Shown here: in pieces, positions 7,247 to 12,661 of the stretch
Position numbering within the stretch: position 1 is the first letter of the stretch
Layout: every line of letters starts with the position of its first letter
DNA from: Bacillota bacterium
GTDB taxonomy: Bacteria > Bacillota > Bacilli > Tumebacillales > Effusibacillaceae
Assembly (NCBI GenBank): GCA_020059765.1
Contig: JAGVBM010000123.1
Span: forward strand, 1 to 12,661
Direction of reading: 5' to 3'
DNA length: 12,661 bases
Made by a program: the position numbers and the translations under genes
The notes under the pieces: model-generated
Databases searched by the model: none
Told to the model about the DNA's origin: nothing
The model's input: only the letters and a program-made list of their open reading frames with translations

Positions 7247-7273
7247 ATTCCTGTTGTTCTTCGTTTGATCAGA

Positions 7274-9709
7274 TTACACTTCCGTTTTGGCAGGTTCAAT
7301 TTTCGAGACTGTTAATCGGTCTCCCTCCACATCAATCTTCACATGATCTCCACGTTTTATTTCATTCGTCAACAAAGCCTCCGACAACCGGTCTTCAATA
7401 TGCCGTTGGATGGCTCGTTTCAGCGGACGGGCACCATAGGTCGGATCAAACCCTTCTTTCGCCAGAAATGCTTCTGCATCATCCGTCAAGTCAAAATCGA
7501 TGGCATGTTCTTTGAGTCGTTTCCGCAATTCTTCCGCCAGTAATTTGACAATTTCTTTGATGTGTTCCTCGGCCAGCGGATGGAAGACGATCATTTCATC
7601 GACTCGGTTTAGAAACTCCGGACGGAATTGTTTTTTCAATTCGTCCATGACCTTGTCTTTCATATCGATATAATCTGATTCCCGGTTTGCGGTAAAGCCC
7701 AAGGCCCCGCCCTTTTTGATTGTTTGGGCGCCCACGTTGGACGTCATGATGACCACTGTGTTCCGGAAGTCCACCGTACGTCCCTTGGCTTCGGTAAGCC
7801 GCCCGTCATCCAACAGTTGAAGCAGAATGTTGAACACTTCGGGATGAGCCTTTTCAATTTCGTCCAGCAAAATGACCGAGTAGGGTTTGCGACGAACCGC
7901 TTCCGTTAATTGTCCGCCTTCCTCGTATCCGACATATCCCGGAGGCGCACCAACCAACCGCGAGGTGGTATGCCTCTCCATGTACTCGGACATATCAAGG
8001 CGGATAATCGCGTTTTCATCCCCGAACATGGCTTCTGCAAGCGCCCGGGCCAATTCCGTTTTTCCGACACCAGTCGGCCCAAGGAAGATGAAGGAACCAA
8101 TCGGACGTTTTGGATCCTTTAATCCGGCACGTGCCCGGCGCACCGCACGGGAAACGGCTTTCACGGCTTCATCTTGGCCGATCACGCGCTGATGCAGAAG
8201 TTCCTCCAGTTTGATCAACCGTTCACTTTCTTCTTCCGCCAGCTTTCGCACCGGGATGCCGGTCCACATGGAAACAATGTCGGCAATGTCCTCGGAAGTT
8301 ACGATCGTATCCTTTTTCACTTGATTTTGCTGCCATTCTGTTTTGCTGGTTTCCAATTCTTCCCGCAGTTTCTGTTCTTTGTCACGCAAGGAAGCCGCTT
8401 TTTCAAATTCTTGGCCTTGTACGGCAGATTCTTTTTCAAAACGGATCTCTTCCAGCTTTTCTTCCAATTCCTTCAGGTTCGGTGGTTGCGTATGGGTACG
8501 CAAACGAACCCGGGATGCAGCTTCGTCGATCAAATCGATCGCTTTGTCAGGCAGGAATCGATCGGTAATATAGCGGTCCGACAGACGAACGGCAGCTTCC
8601 AGCGCTTCATCCGAGATTTTCACCCGATGATGTGCTTCATACCGGTCTCGCAAACCATGCAGAATTTGAATCGCGTCGTCCACATTCGGCTGATCGACGG
8701 TAATTGGCTGGAAGCGTCGTTCCAACGCCGCATCTTTTTCGATGTGCTTTCTATATTCATCCAGTGTGGTCGCACCTATGCATTGCAACTCTCCCCGGGC
8801 CAAAGCAGGTTTCAGAATGTTGGAAGCGTCAATCGCCCCTTCCGCACCGCCGGCGCCAATCAACGTATGCAATTCGTCGATAAACAGGATGATATTCCCT
8901 GCTTGGCGGATTTCATCCATGATCTTTTTCAGTCGATCTTCAAATTCCCCGCGATATTTGGTGCCTGCCACCACCGTTCCCATGTCCAGCACCATCACCC
9001 GTTTGTTGCGGAGGGTTTCCGGGATTTCATTCTCGATGATGCGCTGCGCCAAACCTTCGGCGATCGCCGTTTTCCCGACTCCTGGTTCGCCAATCAATAC
9101 AGGGTTGTTTTTGGTGCGGCGGGAAAGGACTTGGATCACACGCTCAATTTCTTTTGCGCGGCCAATAACCGGATCCAATTTCCCGTCGCGGGCCATCTGT
9201 GTAAGATCCCGCGCCAGCGAATCCAAGGTTGGCGTATTGGCCGATTGCGGAGATTCCTGATTGTTGTCCGTCACGTCACCGCCCAGCAATTGCAGCACTT
9301 GTTGTCTTGCTTTGTTCAACGACACGCCGAGATTGGAAAGAACCCGTGCCGCTACCCCTTCTCCTTCTCGAATCAAGCCAAGCAGAATATGTTCGGTGCC
9401 AACGTAGTTGTGTCCCAACTTGCGGGCTTCATCAATGGAGAGTTCAATCACTTTTTTCGCCCGCGGCGTATATGCCATTCCGCCGGAATTCCCTTGGCCG
9501 CGACCAATGATTTTCTCAACTTCTTTTTGGATGTTTTCGCTCGACAGTCCAAGGCTGACGAGTGCCTTGGCGGCAATTCCTTCTCCTTCACGCACAAGTC
9601 CGAGCAAAATATGTTCTGTACCGACTCCGGAATGTCCCAGACGACTAGCTTCTTCTTGTGCGAGAGCCAGCACTTTTTGCGCTCGTTCTGTAAAACGTCC
9701 AAACATCAT
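7274..9709 (-). CDS. clpC: AAA+ unfoldase ClpC (Hsp100)
   Basis: ATP-driven unfoldase that feeds substrates to ClpP. In firmicutes its N-domain recognises phosphoarginine marks made by McsB or uses adaptors such as MecA (established). The 811-residue protein has two Clp-N repeats (about 2-145) and AAA1 with Walker A GEPGVGKT (207-214) and Walker B LFIDE (275-279). A coiled-coil M-domain with a UVR motif lies at about 410-465. AAA2 has Walker A GPTGVGKT (544-551) and Walker B ILLDE (613-617). An LGF tripeptide (670-672) sits where the ClpP-docking loop is expected. The start MMFGRFTERAQ at 9709 matches the family, and GGGGTG lies six bases upstream. A GTG at 9718 overlaps that site and is rejected. 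It is the last gene of the ctsR unit, 30 nt after mcsB, with a terminator behind it. Confidence 0.98.
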   Translation of the reverse strand: MMFGRFTERAQKVLALAQEEASRLGHSGVGTEHILLGLVREGEGIAAKALVSLGLSSENIQKEVEKIIGRGQGNSGGMAYTPRAKKVIELSIDEARKLGHNYVGTEHILLGLIREGEGVAARVLSNLGVSLNKARQQVLQLLGGDVTDNNQESPQSANTPTLDSLARDLTQMARDGKLDPVIGRAKEIERVIQVLSRRTKNNPVLIGEPGVGKTAIAEGLAQRIIENEIPETLRNKRVMVLDMGTVVAGTKYRGEFEDRLKKIMDEIRQAGNIILFIDELHTLIGAGGAEGAIDASNILKPALARGELQCIGATTLDEYRKHIEKDAALERRFQPITVDQPNVDDAIQILHGLRDRYEAHHRVKISDEALEAAVRLSDRYITDRFLPDKAIDLIDEAASRVRLRTHTQPPNLKELEEKLEEIRFEKESAVQGQEFEKAASLRDKEQKLREELETSKTEWQQNQVKKDTIVTSEDIADIVSMWTGIPVRKLAEEESERLIKLEELLHQRVIGQDEAVKAVSRAVRRARAGLKDPKRPIGSFIFLGPTGVGKTELARALAEAMFGDENAIIRLDMSEYMERHTTSRLVGAPPGYVGYEEGGQLTEAVRRKPYSVILLDEIEKAHPEVFNILLQLLDDGRLTEAKGRTVDFRNTVVIMTSNVGAQTIKKGGALGFTANRESDYIDMKDKVMDELKKQFRPEFLNRVDEMIVFHPLAEEHIKEIVKLLAEELRKRLKEHAIDFDLTDDAEAFLAKEGFDPTYGARPLKRAIQRHIEDRLSEALLTNEIKRGDHVKIDVEGDRLTVSKIEPAKTEV

Positions 9710-9739
9710 AACTGCCACCCCTTTTTCATGAAATTGAAA

Positions 9740-10810
9740 TTAGAGCAAATTTGATTCTGAACGCAGCCTTTCTCTGATAATCGCTGCCCGTCTCCAGTCC
9801 CTTTCGCCCGGAGCAAGCTCTTTCCCCGTAATCTTTTGCAGAAACGCAGGTCGCGTTAACACCATCAATTCCTTCAAAATATTTGCCGGGACCCCTTTAA
9901 TGGTTCCCAAATCGATGCCCAGTCTGACATCTGACAGACGTTGCATCGCCTCTTTCGATTCTATTTTTTGCGCATAGGCCAAAATTCCGTAAGATCTCCA
10001 AATACGGTCTTCCAGCACCTCGCGGTTGTCCCGCACCAATTGGTTGCGGGCCGCACGCTCATGATCCAAAATTTGCTTGACGACACCTTTCAGATTGGCT
10101 AAAATTTCGTCCTCCGACTGTCCCAGTGTAATCTGGTTGGAAATTTGAAATATGTTTCCTGTCGCGTCGCTTCCCTCGCCATACAGGCCTCGAACCACCA
10201 ATCCGACCTGGGAGATGGCCGTTAAAATGCGATTGATCTGATTGGTCAAGACCAAACCCGGAAGATGCATCATGACGGAAGCCCGAATGCCGCTTCCCAC
10301 ATTCGTCGGGCAGGAGGTCAGATATCCGTATTTCTCATCAAACGCATATTCCAATTTGGACTCCAGCACATCATCCAATCGGCTGGCCGTTTGCCATGCT
10401 TCATGCACCTGCAGGCCCGGCAAGATGATCTGGATTCGCAAGTGATCTTCTTCATTAACCATGATGGAGACAATTTCATCTGCGCGCAGAATAAATGCAC
10501 TGCGCCGCTCCTCTTCCGCCAGCGTCGGAGAAATTAAATGTTTCTCAACGAATACTTGCCGCTCTACATCTGAAAGTTCCCGCGAACGAAAGAGTTCAAA
10601 GTTTCCCTCTCTTTTCATTTCCGTACTCGCCAGAACTTTACGCAATTCTTCGATAATTGAGTCTGCGTCACGGTCTGTCAACAGCATATGAAACGGATAT
10701 TTTGCAAGATTTCTTGCCAGGCGCACTCTGGTGGATATCACGATATCTGATTCGGGCCCATTTTCCCTCATCCACGTTGGACTTTTGTTTAAAAATTCGT
10801 CCACAGACAT
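9740..10810 (-). CDS. mcsB: Protein-arginine kinase McsB
   Basis: Phosphorylates arginine residues on proteins, marking them for ClpCP and releasing CtsR from DNA (established for B. subtilis). The 356-residue protein has the phosphagen-kinase fold signatures. These are the nucleotide-binding STRVRLARN (26-34), NEEDHLRIQ (119-127) and the catalytic cysteine in LTSCPTNVGSG, at Cys167, the same number as in characterised McsB. The C-terminal RDWRRA (337-342) matches the RDxxRA phosphoarginine pocket that allows allosteric activation. The start is the ATG at 10810, with GGGAGGTG six bases upstream; an open upstream extension overlaps mcsA in another frame and is ignored. It begins 16 nt after mcsA, so the two should be made together as a kinase–activator pair. 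Confidence 0.97.
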   Translation of the reverse strand: MSVDEFLNKSPTWMRENGPESDIVISTRVRLARNLAKYPFHMLLTDRDADSIIEELRKVLASTEMKREGNFELFRSRELSDVERQVFVEKHLISPTLAEEERRSAFILRADEIVSIMVNEEDHLRIQIILPGLQVHEAWQTASRLDDVLESKLEYAFDEKYGYLTSCPTNVGSGIRASVMMHLPGLVLTNQINRILTAISQVGLVVRGLYGEGSDATGNIFQISNQITLGQSEDEILANLKGVVKQILDHERAARNQLVRDNREVLEDRIWRSYGILAYAQKIESKEAMQRLSDVRLGIDLGTIKGVPANILKELMVLTRPAFLQKITGKELAPGERDWRRAAIIRERLRSESNLL

Positions 10811-10826
10811 CCAGAACACCTCCCGA

Positions 10827-11327
10827 TTAACCCAATTGTTGCTCAAGTTCACGAATCTTGTCCCTGAGAACGGCCGCTTCCTCAAACTTCTCCTGTTGTA
10901 CGGCACCCTGCAGCTTGCTTCGTAGTTCGTCCAACTCGCGTCTTGTTTTAATTCTGCCGCCGGTTCGTTGCGGCACCTTCCCTACATGGCTGGTCGAACC
11001 GTGAACTTTGCGCAACAAAGGTTCCAAACGAGGACGAAAATGGTTATAGCAATCTGCGCACCCAAACCGGCCGACCTGGCTGAACTGCGTATAGGTCAAC
11101 CCGCATGTAGTGCAGCGCGGGGGAGCAGCAACCGTATTGGCAGGGGATTCAAAATTTAACAACCCTGACAGCAGACTGTTTATTGAAAAACCTGCCGCAG
11201 ATTTATTCATCCACTCCCCTTTTTCCCTGGCGCAAGATTCACACAGATGAATTTCGCTTTTGTCACCTTGCACGATTTTTGTAAAATGTACGGTTGCCGG
11301 TTTTTGCCCACATTCTTGACACTTCAT
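10827..11327 (-). CDS. mcsA: McsA, zinc-binding activator of McsB
   Basis: Partner and activator of the McsB arginine kinase in heat and metal stress (established in B. subtilis). The 166-residue protein has four CXXC pairs (Cys3/6, 29/32, 72/75, 90/93) that form two zinc sites. A C-terminal UVR/coiled-coil motif (about 130-165, EFxxEKFEEAAxLRD type) follows; the same motif in ClpC suggests a contact surface. The ATG at 11327 follows AGGAGGG by six bases, and that ribosome site overlaps the ctsR TAG stop, so translation is probably coupled to ctsR. All eight cysteines are present, so metal sensing should be intact. Confidence 0.96.
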   Translation of the reverse strand: MKCQECGQKPATVHFTKIVQGDKSEIHLCESCAREKGEWMNKSAAGFSINSLLSGLLNFESPANTVAAPPRCTTCGLTYTQFSQVGRFGCADCYNHFRPRLEPLLRKVHGSTSHVGKVPQRTGGRIKTRRELDELRSKLQGAVQQEKFEEAAVLRDKIRELEQQLG

Positions 11328-11338
11328 GCCCGTCCCTC

Positions 11339-11800
11339 CTATCCCTTAAGAATCATAGTCAACATGGCGGATAGCAGATTTGCGCGAAGTTTATCCCGTT
11401 CCGGAATAAACAATTGCAGGACATCTCGGTGAACAGCCGCTTGCAGCATCCGCGCTTCGCGATCGGTTATCAGTTTTTCATCCAACAGGCGAGCGATGAC
11501 TCCCTCTGCTTCACGTTGCGATATTTGAGATCCCACGAGTTGTGTAATTGTCTGAAGCAAAGGAGAATCGGCATCCAAATCCAGTTTGCGAATCCGAATG
11601 TAGCCTCCCCCTCCTCGTTTCGATTCCACCAAATACCCTTTTTCAAATGTAAAGCGCGTGCTTATGACATAATTGATTTGGGAAGGAACACAATTGAACC
11701 GGTCAGCCAGATCATTACGCTGGATCTCGATAGGGCCCTCCGGATTCGCCTTCAGAATTTGTTTGATGTATTGTTCGATGATATCGGAGATGTTTCTCAG
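11339..11800 (-). CDS. ctsR: CtsR, transcriptional repressor of clp genes
   Basis: Dimeric winged helix-turn-helix repressor of class III heat-shock genes. It is released by heat through its glycine-rich loop and controlled by McsB (established). From a CTG start at 11800 the product is MRNISDIIEQY..., 153 residues, close to the 154 of B. subtilis. The wing Arg62-Gly63-Gly64-Gly65-Gly66-Tyr67 keeps the expected numbering, and QINYVISTRFT (41-51) is the DNA-recognition region. GGGGTGAT lies ideally spaced before the CTG. The in-frame alternatives, GTG at 11809 and TTG at 11842, have no ribosome site and add residues not seen in the family. The operator lies 55-77 bases upstream of the CTG, so ctsR represses itself and the downstream mcsA–mcsB–clpC. 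Confidence 0.94.
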   Translation of the reverse strand: MRNISDIIEQYIKQILKANPEGPIEIQRNDLADRFNCVPSQINYVISTRFTFEKGYLVESKRGGGGYIRIRKLDLDADSPLLQTITQLVGSQISQREAEGVIARLLDEKLITDREARMLQAAVHRDVLQLFIPERDKLRANLLSAMLTMILKG

Positions 11801-11854
11801 CCTTATCACCCCAATCCGTTGAGATCTCGGACCTTTTTTCAATTTCGGAAGAGG

Positions 11855-11877
11855 TTTGACTTTGACTATTTTTGACC
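11855..11877 (-). promoter_or_regulatory. CtsR operator (tandem heptamers plus a third half-site)
   Basis: On the minus strand GGTCAAA (11871-11877), a 3-base gap and AGTCAAA (11861-11867) form the established CtsR box, a direct repeat of A/GGTCAAA with three-base spacing. A further GTCAAA (11855-11860) abuts it, giving a third overlapping half-site. The box lies just downstream of the -10 element, across and after the predicted start site near 11880, so bound CtsR would block initiation. Confidence 0.93.
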
Positions 11878-11886
11878 TTTGCCTAT

Positions 11887-11915
11887 ATTATAATTTGTTT
11901 GGTTCGATTTCGCAA
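11887..11915 (-). promoter_or_regulatory. Sigma-A promoter of ctsR–mcsA–mcsB–clpC
   Basis: On the minus strand TTGCGA (11910-11915) and a perfect TATAAT (11887-11892) are separated by 17 bases. The predicted start near 11880 abuts the CtsR operator, which supports the assignment. I found no convincing sigma-B promoter upstream, unlike the B. subtilis operon. Confidence 0.82.
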
Positions 11916-11928
11916 GATCGACCCAACC

Positions 11929-12126
11929 TCATTTTTCCCGCTGCCGAGAATATTCGTTCAAACAATAATTCTTATCCTCTCCAGCATTTGATGCAATATA
12001 CTGCCGTAAGCCTTGGGACAGCAAGTATCCCTGAATCTCATGACCTCGTGATATGATTTCCTGATTGCTTGTTCTACGAGTGTCAATTCCGCGTTCAAGA
12101 ACCTTGGCCAGCCCATGCTTTTTCAT
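11929..12126 (-). CDS. Doubtful 65-residue small protein, resembles degenerate Spo0E-family peptide
   Basis: An open frame fills much of the gap between ctsR and tetR. The protein begins MKKHGLAKVLERGID and contains TSNQEIISRGHEIQGYLLSQ (residues 19-38). This recalls the two-helix Spo0E aspartyl-phosphate phosphatases, whose second helix carries an S-Q-E-L-D signature followed by hydrophobics. Here that place reads GHEIQ, so the catalytic Asp and the preceding Ser are both absent. The C-terminal tail (about 40-65) has no recognisable feature. No Shine-Dalgarno precedes the ATG, which argues against translation, though a plausible promoter (12157-12186) points at it. It may be an inactive relative, a decaying relic or a chance frame. 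The Spo0E resemblance is from memory of the family, not from a search. Confidence 0.3.
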   Translation of the reverse strand: MKKHGLAKVLERGIDTRRTSNQEIISRGHEIQGYLLSQGLRQYIASNAGEDKNYCLNEYSRQREK

Positions 12127-12142
12127 TGAATAACAAGAGAAA

Positions 12143-12171
12143 TTGGGAAAACTTTGCTTATATGATACAAT
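12143..12171 (+). promoter_or_regulatory. Promoter of the tetR-type gene, extended -10
   Basis: TTGGGA (12143-12148) and TACAAT (12166-12171) are 17 bases apart, and a TG (12163-12164) one base before the -10 gives an extended -10. Transcription would start near 12178, giving a leader of about 50 nt before the ATG at 12231. Confidence 0.65.
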
Positions 12172-12186
12172 GAGTACAAGTGTCTA
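12157..12186 (-). promoter_or_regulatory. Possible minus-strand promoter facing the small frame
   Basis: On the minus strand TAGACA (12181-12186) and TATAAG (12157-12162) each match five of six consensus bases, with an 18-base spacer. It would start transcription near 12150, towards the 65-codon frame and ctsR. It overlaps the plus-strand tetR promoter almost entirely. Confidence 0.4.
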
Positions 12187-12212
12187 GCTGCATGTACCGA
12201 TTCGGATAATCG
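12174..12212 (+). repeat. Two short inverted repeats in the tetR leader, possible operator
   Basis: GTACA (12174-12178) mirrors TGTAC (12193-12197) around a 14-base centre. Immediately after it CGATT (12198-12202) mirrors AATCG (12208-12212) around five bases. They cover the predicted start site and early leader, where a TetR-family autoregulator often binds. The arms are only five bases each, so chance cannot be excluded. Confidence 0.3.
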
Positions 12213-12230
12213 AAAGGAAGATTGTTCTGC

Positions 12231-12661
12231 ATGGCCATCAATAAGTATGAAGAGATTGCACAAGCCGCTATCAAACTGTTTGAACAAAAAGGGTATCATG
12301 CCACTTCCGTTCAAGACATCGCGGATGAGGTCGGCTTGCAAAAAGGAAGTCTGTATCATTATATCTCCAGCAAAGAAGAGTTGCTGCTCAAAATTGCTCA
12401 CCAGTCCATCAGCAGTTTTAACAGACGGCTGGAGAAAATTCTGGAGTCGAAAATCCCGGCAAAAGAACGCCTCCTCTCTGCAGTTCAGAACCATATTTCA
12501 TATGTGGCGAGCAACATGGAAATGACAACGGTGCTGTTGCGGGAAGCATTTTCTTTGGAACCGGAACACCATCAGGTCATCAAAACGGAGACGGATCGGT
12601 ATTTGGAATTATGGACGGCTATTATTGAACAGGGCGTCCAATCCGGGGAATTCAAATCCGG
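12231..12661 (+). CDS. TetR/AcrR-family transcriptional regulator (partial, C-terminus off the window)
   Basis: A ligand-responsive repressor by family. The visible 143 codons start at ATG 12231 and stay open to the edge; about 190-200 residues would be normal. An N-terminal TetR helix-turn-helix spans about 5-52, with TSVQDIADEVGLQKGSLYHYISSKEEL at its core (given here as residues 25-51). The following helices (HISYVASNMEMTTVLLREA, 88-106) resemble the KstR-like TetR C-terminal class, often linked to lipid or acyl-CoA control, but the ligand cannot be told. AAAGGA lies about 12 bases upstream, slightly far. An in-frame TTG at 12222 is a less likely start. It is divergent from the ctsR unit and probably regulates itself or genes beyond the right edge. 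Confidence 0.92.
   Translation, partial: MAINKYEEIAQAAIKLFEQKGYHATSVQDIADEVGLQKGSLYHYISSKEELLLKIAHQSISSFNRRLEKILESKIPAKERLLSAVQNHISYVASNMEMTTVLLREAFSLEPEHHQVIKTETDRYLELWTAIIEQGVQSGEFKS

Noticed and set aside
8174..9754. Open frame of 526 codons on the plus strand
   Set aside because: It lies exactly opposite clpC, whose protein matches its family end to end. The translation is Phe/His/Arg-rich with no recognisable domain, as expected for an antisense shadow.
11924..12126. Sigma-B promoter upstream of ctsR
   Set aside because: B. subtilis has one, but no GTTTAA/GGGTAT-like pair with suitable spacing was found here.
12123..12494. Minus-strand 123-codon frame
   Set aside because: Antisense to the TetR-family gene, whose helix-turn-helix is clear on the plus strand.

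Overview
This window looks like a chromosomal segment of a Bacillales-type firmicute. It carries the conserved ctsR–mcsA–mcsB–clpC heat-shock cluster, then radA, disA, a PIN/TRAM membrane protein (YacL), ispD, ispF and gltX, in the order known from Bacillus subtilis and relatives. All of these are on the minus strand, so the biological order runs from right to left. The main difference from B. subtilis is pssA inserted between disA and yacL. From memory, that arrangement fits Paenibacillaceae/Alicyclobacillaceae-like lineages better, but the exact genus cannot be settled from the sequence alone. Ribosome binding sites are strong and G-rich, and promoters match the sigma-A consensus, as expected for this phylum.

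Layout from the right edge. At 12231-12661 (+) a TetR-family regulator runs off the window. It is divergent from everything else, with a clear extended -10 promoter. The 12126-11929 (-) stretch holds a doubtful 65-codon frame that resembles a degenerate Spo0E-family peptide. A sigma-A promoter (11887-11915) and a tandem CtsR operator (11855-11877) then drive ctsR, mcsA, mcsB and clpC. These four genes are tightly spaced (11, 16 and 30 nt) and end at a clear intrinsic terminator (7208-7246). They encode the repressor of the clp genes, the protein-arginine kinase and its zinc-finger activator, and the Hsp100 unfoldase that receives phosphoarginine-tagged proteins.

A second unit, radA–disA–pssA (7107 down to 3869), pairs the RadA branch-migration helicase with the cyclic di-AMP synthase that RadA is known to modulate. 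It adds phosphatidylserine synthase and ends at a second terminator (3822-3854). A third unit begins at a promoter in the AT-rich gap at 3645-3868 and encodes YacL, IspD and IspF. The latter two are enzymes of the methylerythritol phosphate isoprenoid pathway. A 14-bp hairpin with a nested palindrome lies between yacL and ispD. Glutamyl-tRNA synthetase (gltX), with its own extended -10 promoter, runs off the left edge.

Most of the window is conserved housekeeping sequence, and I see no mobile element, CRISPR array, rRNA or tRNA. The points worth a second look are regulatory. They are an apparent CTG start codon for ctsR, terminators and promoters that split what is often one superoperon into three or four units, overlapping face-to-face promoters upstream of tetR, the terminator-like hairpin before ispD, and the possible Spo0E relic.
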